Shown here: positions 35,258-42,935 of the stretch, piece by piece
How the letters are laid out: each line of letters starts with the position of its first letter
How positions within the stretch are numbered: the stretch's first letter is position 1
Assembly: GCA_963719805.1 (NCBI GenBank)
Contig: CAVRDF010000007.1
Coordinates: forward strand, 496,001-560,000
Source: JAMXLO01 sp963719805
GTDB lineage: Bacteria; Pseudomonadota; Alphaproteobacteria; Acetobacterales; Acetobacteraceae
DNA length: 64,000 bases
Direction of reading: 5' to 3'
Translations under genes and position numbers: made by a program
The notes under the pieces: model-generated
The model's input: only the letters and a program-made list of their open reading frames with translations
What the model was told of the DNA's origin: nothing
Database searches by the model: none

Positions 35258-35881
35258 ATGTTCTCTGCTTTCCGCATGAGGATGGCATCCGCGCGTGCGA
35301 CCGCGCTTGGTGTGTCGATACTGATTGGTGCTGGCGTGTCCGTCCCGTCCGCGCAGGCAGCCTACACGGTGACGCTCCTGCAACAGGGGCCTGACGTGCT
35401 CGCGACCGGAAGTGGCTCGATCAACCTGACCGGCCTGTTCTTCGTCGGCAGCGGCATAGGAGATAAAGCCGGAGTAAGCGGGGGCCTCGGCATAATCGTT
35501 GTCGGACCGGTGCCTTTCCAGCCCGCCGATGGCTATGCGGGGTATAATGGACCGGTGGCATTCGGCAGCCTCGGCCTTCTTACTGCCAGCAGCGGCAGCG
35601 GAAATCGCGTCGGCATTGACCAGGATAGCGGCGAACTTTTCGTGCCGGCGGGCTATGTCTCCGGCAGCACCCTGTCGAGCAGCGCGACCTGGGACAACAA
35701 GACCTTCGCCAGTCTCGGCGTGACGCCCGGCACCTATGCGTGGTCGTGGGGTAGCGGTGCGAACGCGGACAACTTCACACTCCACATCGGAGCCGCCGCG
35801 GTGCCGGAGCCGGCCTCGCTGACCGTGCTGGCCATGGGGCTCGTTGGCCTTGGCATGGCGTTGCCCAAACGTCGCAACTGA
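35258..35881 (+). CDS. PEP-CTERM sorting domain protein
   Basis: A 207-residue secreted protein. The signal peptide ends near residue 38 after SAQA. The body is Gly/Ser-rich and beta-like. The C-terminus has the PEP-CTERM tripartite signal: VPEPASL, then a hydrophobic helix (TVLAMGLVGLGMAL), then basic KRR. Exosortase cuts at PEP and anchors or releases such proteins at the surface, usually together with exopolysaccharide. AAGGAGG precedes the ATG. No exosortase gene lies in this window. A second PEP-CTERM gene lies at 61325. Confidence 0.85.
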   Translation: MFSAFRMRMASARATALGVSILIGAGVSVPSAQAAYTVTLLQQGPDVLATGSGSINLTGLFFVGSGIGDKAGVSGGLGIIVVGPVPFQPADGYAGYNGPVAFGSLGLLTASSGSGNRVGIDQDSGELFVPAGYVSGSTLSSSATWDNKTFASLGVTPGTYAWSWGSGANADNFTLHIGAAAVPEPASLTVLAMGLVGLGMALPKRRN

Positions 35882-36126
35882 GCTCGCTAGCAAAGCGGCC
35901 TGACACCACGCCGGATCGGTTGCATTTGCAACGACGAAGGGTGCCATCAGGATCGGATACGCGCTCGATATAAGATATCTCGCCTGGTCTGTGGCCTTAT
36001 GGGCATTCCTTTGTTCAGGCGATCCCTTCTGAAGTGCTAACGTCCGCTCACGCGCTCTGCTTGGCGAGCGGATCGCCGCGCTGCCATAATCCGGCTCGAG
36101 CGCATCAAAACCATCGGAACCGTCCC

Positions 36127-37266
36127 ATGATCAAACGCTTCCATGTCCTCTATGTCGGTCAGATCGACCTCGACAACGTCGGCCTCAACGGCACGCCTGC
36201 CAACGATCGCCGCTACCCCAACGAGCGCCTCGGCGAGGTGTTCTTCACCACCCGCCACATCGCCCAGGTGATGGACGATTGCGGCTACTACGCGCTGTGG
36301 ACCGCCGAGCACCACTTCCAGCATGAGGGCTACGAGTGCCTGCCCAACCTCATCCAGCTCGGACTCTGGCTCGCCACCCAGACCAAGCGCCTGAAGTTCG
36401 GCTGTGCCTTCAACGTGCTGCCGATGTGGCATCCGCTGCGCATCGCCGAGGACTACGCGATGGCCGATATCGTCACCGACGGCCGCGTCATCATGGGCGT
36501 CGGCCGCGGCTATCACACCCGCGAGGTGGAAACCTTCGGCGCGCCGCTGATCGATGCCGAAAAGAACCGCGAATATTTCGAGGAACAGCTTCAGCTCATG
36601 CTCACCGCGTTCAACCAGGAGCGGTTCAGTTTCAAGGGAAAGTATTTCACCTGCCCACCCGAGGTGGACTATCGCGGTTACCAGCTCAAGGACATCACGC
36701 TGGTGCCACGGCCGAAGCATCTGCCGGTGGAGGTCTGGATGCCGGTCGCCTCCGGCAAGACCATCGATATGATCGCGAAATATGGCCTCAAGGCGATGGT
36801 CACCCTCAACGGCGAGAAGATCCTCGACGACGTGATCCGCGCCTATCAGGACGCCTGCGCCCGCCTCGGCCAGCAGAAGCAGCTCGGCCAGGACATGATC
36901 TGGGGCACCGGCCTCTATCTTGCGCGCGACCAGGAAACCGCGATCCGCGCCGTCGAACCCGCGCATGACGAACGCTACAAGTGGTTCGCGCCGTTCGGCT
37001 TCGTGCGCTACGCCGATGAGCAGGGCCGCACCTGGGGCACGCCCGGCGCGCCGGCGAAGATCCCGTCACTGCGCGATGGGGTGGCGCAGAAAGCGTGGTT
37101 CTGCGGCACGCCGGGCCAGGTGATCGACGGCATCAAGTCGATCGAGGCGAAGTATCCCGGCCTCGAGGACTACATGATCCACTGGGCCGAAGGCCTGTCG
37201 CCCAGCGAGTTCGAGGAACAGCTCCGCTGGTTCGCCCGTGACGTGATGCCGGCGTTCAGCCCGTAG
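36127..37266 (+). CDS. LLM-class flavin-dependent oxidoreductase
   Basis: A 379-residue luciferase-like monooxygenase. Typical blocks are ALWTAEHHFQHEGYECLPNL near residue 60, LPMWHPLRIAEDYAMAD, the phosphate-binding GVGRGYHTREVETFG, and WMPVASGKTIDMIAKYG. Such TIM-barrel enzymes use reduced FMN (or F420) and O2 to oxidise organic substrates. The ATG at 36127 begins the homologous part; the longer frame from 36034 has no support. Its end overlaps the end of the convergent DUF29 gene by 11 bases. In the 245-base upstream gap there is a short palindrome, GTTGCA-TT-TGCAAC (35919-35932). Substrate unknown. Confidence 0.85.
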   Translation: MIKRFHVLYVGQIDLDNVGLNGTPANDRRYPNERLGEVFFTTRHIAQVMDDCGYYALWTAEHHFQHEGYECLPNLIQLGLWLATQTKRLKFGCAFNVLPMWHPLRIAEDYAMADIVTDGRVIMGVGRGYHTREVETFGAPLIDAEKNREYFEEQLQLMLTAFNQERFSFKGKYFTCPPEVDYRGYQLKDITLVPRPKHLPVEVWMPVASGKTIDMIAKYGLKAMVTLNGEKILDDVIRAYQDACARLGQQKQLGQDMIWGTGLYLARDQETAIRAVEPAHDERYKWFAPFGFVRYADEQGRTWGTPGAPAKIPSLRDGVAQKAWFCGTPGQVIDGIKSIEAKYPGLEDYMIHWAEGLSPSEFEEQLRWFARDVMPAFSP

Positions 37267-37774
37267 CGCCGTTGCTCGCCTGAGACGCTGCCGCGGCTAT
37301 CCGGGCGACAACCTCCAGAATGTCAGCGTCGGGGTCCAGCAATTCATCCAGCCCGATGGGACATGGCATGGTGACCAGCCGCGCCTGCTCAGGTGGCATG
37401 GGCTGCTTGCCCCATGGCTGCGATTTGCGATGGGCAACACCAACGGACTCCCGCCAGAGCGAATCCAGATCGAGCTTCCGGCGCATCGAGGGCGTGATGC
37501 GGCGGCCTATCGCCGCCCGCCATGTCGCGATCCCACCGCCCCAGCCATGCGCGGCCGGAGCGCCACGATCGAACAAGATCAACGTGAGGATATTGCCAAT
37601 CAGACTCTCGACCGAATGGAATTCGCTTTTTCCCACGTCTTCGATCTCCTCGATGACGTTGGGAAGGTCGAGGTCATTCGGCAGGTCGCGCCGGGACGCC
37701 AGACGGCGTAGCGCTGCCGCCTGCTGCTCCGACCAAATCAGAATGTCCTCGTCATAAAGGCTGTGGTCGCCCAT
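37256..37774 (-). CDS. DUF29 family protein
   Basis: A 172-residue protein of the DUF29 family, recognised by the start LYDEDILIWSEQQAAALRRL, the acidic block DLPNVIEEIEDVGKSE, and the helix ESLIGNILTLIL. Function is unknown; DUF29 genes are often multicopy in cyanobacteria and alphaproteobacteria and may belong to small mobile or toxin-like modules. The ATG at 37774 has GGAGG five bases upstream; a GTG at 37786 is less likely. Convergent with, and slightly overlapping, the LLM oxidoreductase gene. Confidence 0.8.
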   Translation of the reverse strand: MGDHSLYDEDILIWSEQQAAALRRLASRRDLPNDLDLPNVIEEIEDVGKSEFHSVESLIGNILTLILFDRGAPAAHGWGGGIATWRAAIGRRITPSMRRKLDLDSLWRESVGVAHRKSQPWGKQPMPPEQARLVTMPCPIGLDELLDPDADILEVVARIAAAASQASNGATG

Positions 37775-37886
37775 TGTCGCCTCCACGGCGCCAATCTGGT
37801 GCCCGTGGCCAGCCGGCGCAAGCCGATCGGCTCGCCTGGCCGTAGCATCGCGCGGGAAAGCCGCGCGTTAGCCGCTCTGACCCGGC

Positions 37887-38303
37887 TCAGTCGTCCCGGT
37901 GCACCCGCTCCATGCGCTCGTGGCGCTCCTGCGCCTCGATCGACAGCGTGGCGATCGGCCGCGCCTCCAGCCGGCGCAGGCCGATCGGCTCGTCGGTTTC
38001 TTCGCAGAAACCGTAGGTGCCGTTCTCGATCCGGATCAGCGCCTGGTCGATCTTGGAGATCAGCTTGCGTGCCCGGTCGCGGGTGCGCAGTTCCAGTGCG
38101 CGATCAGTCTCCACGCTGGCGCGGTCAGTGATGTCGGCCTCATGGATGCCGCCTTCTGACAGGCTGGCCAGGGTTCCGTCCGCCTCCTTCAACAGGTCGG
38201 TCCGCCAGCGCAGCAGCTTTTGGCGAAAATATTCGACCTGGATGGGGTTCATGAACTCCTCATCCTCGGCCGGGCGATAATCGGGGGGTAGCGTGACCAT
38301 CAT
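37887..38303 (-). CDS. dksA: DksA/TraR family transcription factor lacking the zinc cysteines
   Basis: A 138-residue DksA-type protein that binds the secondary channel of RNA polymerase. The coiled-coil (EYFRQKLLRWRTDLLKEADG and on) is followed by the acidic tip region DITDRASVETDRALELR. The usual four-cysteine zinc knuckle is reduced to one Cys: FCEETDEPIG replaces C-x-x-C, and ATLSIEAQE replaces the second pair. Alphaproteobacterial DksA proteins with this loss are known and still work, so it is probably functional and less redox-sensitive. Starts at 38303 or 38300 (two adjacent ATGs). It lies beside fliX, a common neighbour in this group. Confidence 0.88.
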   Translation of the reverse strand: MMVTLPPDYRPAEDEEFMNPIQVEYFRQKLLRWRTDLLKEADGTLASLSEGGIHEADITDRASVETDRALELRTRDRARKLISKIDQALIRIENGTYGFCEETDEPIGLRRLEARPIATLSIEAQERHERMERVHRDD

Positions 38304-38469
38304 GACGTATCGAACCTGCCTTCCTCGCGCTGCGCTCCCGCTTTGGCAGCCGCGGAAGACCCCGGCTCGTCTGGATCGCATTTGCGCGGGCTTATAGCGA
38401 CGGCCAATAGTTCCGCCAAGGGTCGATGAGGAAGCTTCAATAAGCTGACACGGAAGGATTTTGCCAACC

Positions 38470-38505
38470 CTCGTCATGACCGGGTCTGGCCCGGTCATTC
38501 ACGGG
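38470..38505. repeat. dispersed palindromic repeat, family 1
   Basis: TCGTCATGACCGGGTCTGG followed by CCCGGTCATTCACGG forms a hairpin between the dksA and fliX genes. Same family as the copies at 24583 and 41619. A related simple hairpin (CCCGGCA-N5-TGCCGGG, 38929-38947) sits in the fliX-flgI gap. Confidence 0.45.
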
Positions 38506-38506
38506 G

Positions 38507-38908
38507 TCATACCTGCCGCCGCGCCAGCTCCACCCGCACCCGCACGACGATTGCCGACATCAGAGCGGCCAGCCGCCGGTCGGTGGCGCGCGGCACCGAG
38601 GCCACCAGGTCCGCCAGGCGTTGCAGTGTTTCCGGGCTGTCATCGCCGCCCAGCAGGTCTCGCTGCAGGGCCGTCAGCATCGCCAGCATGTCGTAGCCGT
38701 GCCGCTTCGCCTCGCGGTCCTGCACCGTCTCGCCGCCCAGTTCCTGCAGCGTCAGCATCGAGGCCAGCCCGACCGAATCGGTCGGCGCCACGCCTGACGG
38801 CGGGTTCTCCACCACGTTTGCCGGAACGCTGAAGCTGCTGGTGGGCGACGCCGCCACCCGGTTCCCTACGCGGGGTGCTACCGGCCAGCCTACCCCTTCG
38901 ACCGTCAT
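38507..38908 (-). CDS. fliX: flagellar assembly regulator FliX
   Basis: A 133-residue protein of the FliX family, which in Caulobacter links assembly of the early flagellar basal body to sigma-54/FlbD-dependent transcription of later genes. The conserved C-terminal half is clear (LTLQELGGETVQDREAKRHGYDMLAML, then LQRDLLGGD and VPRATDRRLAALM); the first 45 residues are low-complexity. Divergent from flgI across 129 bases, the arrangement known from related bacteria. Confidence 0.85.
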   Translation of the reverse strand: MTVEGVGWPVAPRVGNRVAASPTSSFSVPANVVENPPSGVAPTDSVGLASMLTLQELGGETVQDREAKRHGYDMLAMLTALQRDLLGGDDSPETLQRLADLVASVPRATDRRLAALMSAIVVRVRVELARRQV

Positions 38909-38988
38909 GACCCAGGCTCCTTGTTCCGCCCGGCACTAAATGCCGGGCCGCGGCATCATGCCTCTGGCTCAAAGCGCCGCTTTCCGCC

Positions 38989-39004
38989 TGGCACGGCGCT
39001 TGCC
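38989..39004 (+). promoter_or_regulatory. sigma-54 promoter of the flgI operon
   Basis: TGGCACG-N4-TTGCC matches the -24/-12 consensus TGGCACG-N4-TTGC(A/T) in all but the last base, with correct GG-to-GC spacing. It lies 33 bases before the flgI ATG, so transcription would begin near 39015. Sigma-54 control is expected for P-ring genes in alphaproteobacteria with FliX/FlbD. Confidence 0.6.
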
Positions 39005-39037
39005 AATACCCAGCAAGATAGACGCGAAACCCTTACG

Positions 39038-40139
39038 ATGCTGCTACCAGCACGACTTGCGATTCTCGCCCTGACGCTGCTCCTGCCGCTCGCAGCGAAT
39101 GCGCAGATCCGTATCAAGGACATCGCCAACGTCGAGGGCGTGCGGGAGAACCAGCTCATCGGCTACGGCCTTGTCGTCGGCCTGAACAACACCGGCGACA
39201 AGCTCGACAACGCCGTGTTCACCCGTGAATTGCTCATCGGCATGCTGGAGCGCCTCGGCGTCAACACCCGCGACCAGCAATCCAAATTGCAGACCAAGAA
39301 CATCGCCGCCGTGATGGTGACCGCCGATCTTCCGGCATTCGCGCGCAGCGGCAGCCGGATCGACGTCGCGGTGTCGGCGCTTGGCGATGCCACCAACCTG
39401 ACCGGCGGCACGCTGCTGGTCACGCCGCTGCTCGCCGCCGATGGCGAAGTGTACGCCGTGGCGCAGGGCGCCCTCGCCACCGGGGCCATCGCCGCGCGCG
39501 GTGCCGCGAGCTCGGTCACCCGCGGCGTACCCTACATCCGCACGCATCGCCAACGGCGCCACGGTGGAACGCGAGACGGCGTTCCGCCTCGACAAGAGCA
39601 ACTCCTTCCGCCTCGCGCTGCGCAATCCGGACCTCACCACCGCGCGCCGCATAGAAACGGCGATCAACAAGGCGATCGGTCCAGTGGCCAAGGCCACCGA
39701 TCCACGCACCGTCGCGCTGGAACTGGGCAGCCGCGATCCGATCGATGCGCTGGCGGAGCTCGAGGATCTGCGGGTGGAACCAGACAATCCGGCGATCGTG
39801 GTGATCGAGGAATCCAGCGGCACCATCGTGATGGGCGCCAATGTGCGGATCAGCACGGTGGCGATCGCGCAGGGCAACCTGACCATCCGTGTCACCGAAA
39901 CGCCCGAGGTCAGCCAGCCGGCGCCGTTCTCCAACGGCGTCACCACAACAGTTCCGCGCACCCAGGTACAGGTGGACGACCAGCACGATCGCAAGCTCGG
40001 CATCCTGCAAGGCAGCGTGACCTTGCGCGATCTGGTGGCGAGCCTGAACGCACTCGGCGTCGGCCCGCGCGACCTGATCAGCATCCTGCAGTCGATCAAG
40101 GCGGCCGGCGCATTGCAGGCGGATCTGATGGTGCGATGA
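39038..40139 (+). pseudogene. flgI: flagellar P-ring protein FlgI, frameshifted
   Basis: FlgI forms the periplasmic P ring around the flagellar rod. From the ATG at 39038 the signal peptide (LAILALTLLLPLAANA) and the N-terminal part (IKDIANVEGVRENQLIGYGLVVGLN) read in frame to SVTRGVP at about 39532. The rest (ARIANGATVERE to the C-terminus QADLMVR) reads in the next frame to the stop at 40139. Removing one base in CCCTACATCC (the T at 39533 is the best candidate) restores a normal-length FlgI of about 366 residues. Flanked by intact fliX, flgJ and a sigma-54 promoter, so a sequencing error is as likely as real loss. Confidence 0.88.
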
Positions 40140-40393
40140 TTGGACCGGTTGACACCGCCAAGCTTTGGCAAGCCGCGCGCAACTTCGAAGCGATGGCAAT
40201 CGGCCAGATGCTGCAGCCGATGTTCGGCACCGTCGATCTCGCGCATTCCTCGTTCGGTGGCGGTGCGGCCGAGGCCGCGTGGCAGCCGATGCTGGTCGAT
40301 GCCATCGGCAAGCAGATGGCGGCGCGTGGCGGCATCGGTCTCGCCGCACCAGTGTTCGAGGCAATGCTGCGCGCACAGGAGGCACGGCAATGA
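40136..40393 (+). CDS. flgJ: rod-binding protein FlgJ (short form)
   Basis: An 85-residue protein equal to the N-terminal rod-binding domain of FlgJ (ARNFEAMAIGQMLQPMF and QPMLVDAIGKQMAARGGIGLA). The muramidase domain found in enterobacterial FlgJ is absent, which is normal in alphaproteobacteria. It acts as a scaffold for rod assembly in the periplasm. The ATG overlaps the flgI stop (ATGA), and its own stop overlaps the next gene. Confidence 0.82.
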   Translation: MIGPVDTAKLWQAARNFEAMAIGQMLQPMFGTVDLAHSSFGGGAAEAAWQPMLVDAIGKQMAARGGIGLAAPVFEAMLRAQEARQ

Positions 40394-40749
40394 GCAACGA
40401 TCTGATCACCGCGGCAGAGTGTCTGGCCGGCACGCTGGAAGCAGAGAATGCCGCGCTCGCCGCACTCGATCTGCCGCGCGCCGCGGCGATGCTTGAACAG
40501 AAGGAGCAGGCACTCGCCGCCTTCACCGGCGCGCTCGGCGTGCCAGTGCTCGCAGGCGAGCCGATCGCCGAACGGCTGCGCACGCTGGCGCAGGACAACA
40601 AGACACTGCTGGAACGCGCCATCGCCGCCCAGGGCCGGATCATCGCGCTGATCGCGCGCGCCGCCGCACCGGCGGCCGGCTATGGCACGCCCTGCAATGC
40701 ACGTGGCTTCACACGGCCCGCCGCCTACGCTCTCGTCGCCCGCACCTAA
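40390..40749 (+). CDS. FlgN-like flagellar protein
   Basis: A 119-residue, mostly helical protein (long Ala/Leu/Glu heptads over residues 5-90) whose size, composition and place after flgI-flgJ fit the FlgN export-chaperone family, although similarity is weak. FlgN delivers hook-filament junction proteins to the export gate. The ATG overlaps the flgJ stop by four bases. Last gene of the flagellar set; a 45-base gap separates it from the RibD-like operon. Confidence 0.6.
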   Translation: MSNDLITAAECLAGTLEAENAALAALDLPRAAAMLEQKEQALAAFTGALGVPVLAGEPIAERLRTLAQDNKTLLERAIAAQGRIIALIARAAAPAAGYGTPCNARGFTRPAAYALVART

Positions 40750-40794
40750 GGCCCCGCTCCTCAGTCATCGTGAATTTGGGGCGGCTGTGCCGTC

Positions 40795-41544
40795 ATGCTA
40801 TTGCGCCCCATGCACACGCTGGCCCCGGAGACCTGGCGCCGTTTGCTGCGCCGGCAACCAGCCGACGCTGATCTGTCGCCGCTCTACGGCCCGTTGCTGG
40901 ATCCGCCCAATGGCAGCTTCGTGCTCGGCCGCATCGCCCAATCGCTCGACGGCCGCATCGCCACCGCCAGCGGCGCCTCGCAGTGGATCAGCGGCCGGCA
41001 GGACATCGTGCACACTCATCGCCTGCGTGCGCTGAGCGACGCGCTGGTTATCGGCGCCGGCACGGTGCGCGCCGATGATCCGCAGCTAACCACGCGCGAG
41101 GTCGAGGGACCGTCGCCGGTGCGCGTGGTACTCGACACCAATCGCCGCCTCGATGCGCGCTACCGCGTCTTCCGCGAAGGCCCCGAGACGCTGCTGCTGT
41201 GCGCGCATGACGCACCGGGCGAGGACCATATCGGCATGGCGCCGGTGCTGCGCCTGCCGCGTTCCGGCGAAGGCCTGAACATTGCCGCGGTGCTTGCCGC
41301 GCTTGCGGCGCGCGGCCTGCGGCGCATCTTCGTCGAGGGCGGCGGCATCACCGTCTCACGCTTCCTCGCCGCCGGCGTGCTCGATCGCTTGCACGTGACG
41401 ATAGCGCCGCTGCTCATCGGCTCGGGCATTCCGGCCTTCACCTTGCCGCCGACCAACACGCTGACCGACGTGCTGCGCTTCGACTGGTCGGTGCATCGCC
41501 TCGGTGACGACGTGCTGGTCGATATTCCGCTCACCCGCCGATGA
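40795..41544 (+). CDS. RibD-type reductase (stand-alone, no deaminase domain)
   Basis: A 249-residue protein of the RibD C-terminal/dihydrofolate-reductase-like family. Motifs are GRIAQSLDGRIATASGASQWISG near residues 42-64, LSDALVIGAGTVRADDPQLTTR (NADPH and substrate loop), and IFVEGGGITVSRFL near 190. The deaminase half of bifunctional RibD is missing, so it likely reduces an aminopyrimidine, pterin or similar compound with NADPH rather than making riboflavin. First gene of the seven-gene operon; its stop overlaps the next ATG. Start at 40795 or 40810. Confidence 0.82.
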   Translation: MLLRPMHTLAPETWRRLLRRQPADADLSPLYGPLLDPPNGSFVLGRIAQSLDGRIATASGASQWISGRQDIVHTHRLRALSDALVIGAGTVRADDPQLTTREVEGPSPVRVVLDTNRRLDARYRVFREGPETLLLCAHDAPGEDHIGMAPVLRLPRSGEGLNIAAVLAALAARGLRRIFVEGGGITVSRFLAAGVLDRLHVTIAPLLIGSGIPAFTLPPTNTLTDVLRFDWSVHRLGDDVLVDIPLTRR

Positions 41545-42533
41545 CCGAGGCGCGGGCATTCTGGATCACCGCGCCCAACCACGGCGAACTACGCCGCGAG
41601 ACATTGCCAGCACCGCCCCCCTCGTCATGGCCGGGGCCATCCACGTCGTCTCCACCCGACGACATCCTCTTGGTCCAGACCCTTGCCACCGGCGTCTCGC
41701 GCGGCACGGAATCATTGGTGTTCGCCGGCCGCATTCCGCCCAGCCAGTACCAGGCGATGCGCGCGCCGTTGATGGCAGGCGAATTCACCTTCCCGGTGAA
41801 ATACGGCTACAGCGCCGTCGGCCGCACCGACGACAACCGGCGCGTCTTCGTGCTGCATCCGCACCAGGACGTCTTCCACGCACCTGCGGCGATGTGCATC
41901 ACGATACCGGACGCCGTGCCAACGCACCGCGCCGTGCTCGCCGCCAACATGGAAACCGCGCTGAACATCCTGTGGGATGGCGCGCCGCTCGCCGGCGAAC
42001 GCATGCTGGTCGTTGGCGCCGGTGTCGTCGGCTTGCTCACCGCCTCGCTGCTCGCACGCAGTCCCGCCGCGCGCGTCACCGTGGTGGATATCGACCCATC
42101 GCGCGCCGCGCTCGCGCAGCATTTCGGCTGCCATTTCACCGCGCCCGGCAATGCGCCGCGCGAGCAGGACCTGATCGTGCACGCCTCGGCCAGCGAAGCC
42201 GGTCTGCGTCTCGCCTTGCATTGCGCCGCGTTCGAAGCCCGCATCATCGAGGCAAGCTGGTTCGGCGACGCCATGCCCACAGTGCCGCTCGGCGAAGCCT
42301 TCCATGCACGCCGCCTTCGCCTGATCGCCTCGCAGGTCGGCGCCGTGGCGCCCGCGTTACGTGGCCGCCGCACGCATGCCGAACGGCTGGCGCTGGCACT
42401 CGATCTGTTAGCCGATGAACGCTACGACGCATTGCTCGACGGACCGACGCGGTTCGAGGACATGCCGGACGCCATGCCGTGCATCCTCGCACCCGGCGGT
42501 CTGTGTCACGTCATTACCTATGGGGCAGAGTGA
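41541..42533 (+). CDS. MDR-family dehydrogenase, BchC-like, with in-frame repeat insertion
   Basis: A 330-residue medium-chain dehydrogenase/reductase. The block TGVSRGTESLVFAG-x-x-PPSQY and the Rossmann motif GAGVVGLL near residue 160 match the subgroup around bacteriochlorophyllide dehydrogenase BchC and related unassigned proteins. The catalytic-zinc Cys of alcohol dehydrogenases is not evident. Residues 26-38 (key residues PSSWPGPSTSS) are encoded by a palindromic repeat (41619-41652) that extends a surface loop between LPAP and DDILL. Overlaps the RibD-like gene by four bases and abuts the PTPS-like gene. Probably oxidises or reduces an intermediate of the operon's unknown product. Confidence 0.82.
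   Translation: MTEARAFWITAPNHGELRRETLPAPPPSSWPGPSTSSPPDDILLVQTLATGVSRGTESLVFAGRIPPSQYQAMRAPLMAGEFTFPVKYGYSAVGRTDDNRRVFVLHPHQDVFHAPAAMCITIPDAVPTHRAVLAANMETALNILWDGAPLAGERMLVVGAGVVGLLTASLLARSPAARVTVVDIDPSRAALAQHFGCHFTAPGNAPREQDLIVHASASEAGLRLALHCAAFEARIIEASWFGDAMPTVPLGEAFHARRLRLIASQVGAVAPALRGRRTHAERLALALDLLADERYDALLDGPTRFEDMPDAMPCILAPGGLCHVITYGAE
41619..41652. repeat. palindromic repeat inserted in frame in a coding region (family 1)
   Basis: CTCGTCATGGCCGGGGCC plus CATCCACGTCGTC matches the intergenic repeats at 24583 and 38470, but lies inside the MDR dehydrogenase gene and keeps the frame. It encodes a Pro/Ser-rich loop. Confidence 0.55.
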
Positions 42534-42935
42534 ATGTTCAGCCTGACCGTCTGCGACCACATCATGATCGCGCACAGCTTCCACGGCGCGGAGTTCGGCC
42601 CGGCGCAAAAACTGCACGGCGCCACCTTCGCGGTGGAGGCAGAGTTCCGCGCGCCGAAGCTCGACCATCTGCAGTTGCTGGTCGATATCGGCCTGGCGAA
42701 GACCGAACTGCGCCGCGTGCTGGACACGCTCGACTACAGCAACCTCGACGACAATCCGCTGTTCAAGGGCATCAACACCACCACCGAGCAGATGGCCCTG
42801 CACATCCACACCCTGCTCGCCGCTGCCTGCCGCGATGGCCGCCTCGGCGAAGGCGGACGCGCCGTCACAGCGCTGAAAATACTGCTGCGCGAAAGCCCGA
42901 ATGCCTGGGCCGCGTATGAGGAGGCTGTCGGCTGA
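42534..42935 (+). CDS. degenerate 6-pyruvoyl-tetrahydropterin synthase/QueD-like protein
   Basis: A 133-residue T-fold protein of the PTPS/QueD family (HSFHGAEFG, the VDIGLAKTELRRVLDTLDYSNL helix, TTEQMALHI, and the C-terminal Glu in LLRESPNAWAAYEE). Key residues differ from working enzymes. The His-Gly-His zinc motif reads His-Gly-Ala (KLHGATF), the catalytic Cys four residues before it is absent, and the catalytic His of the LDH motif is Tyr (LDYSNL). Only one or two zinc His and the pterin-binding Glu remain. It may bind a pterin-like ligand without the classical reaction, or catalyse something new. Starts directly after the MDR stop and overlaps the next gene by one base. Confidence 0.75.
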   Translation: MFSLTVCDHIMIAHSFHGAEFGPAQKLHGATFAVEAEFRAPKLDHLQLLVDIGLAKTELRRVLDTLDYSNLDDNPLFKGINTTTEQMALHIHTLLAAACRDGRLGEGGRAVTALKILLRESPNAWAAYEEAVG

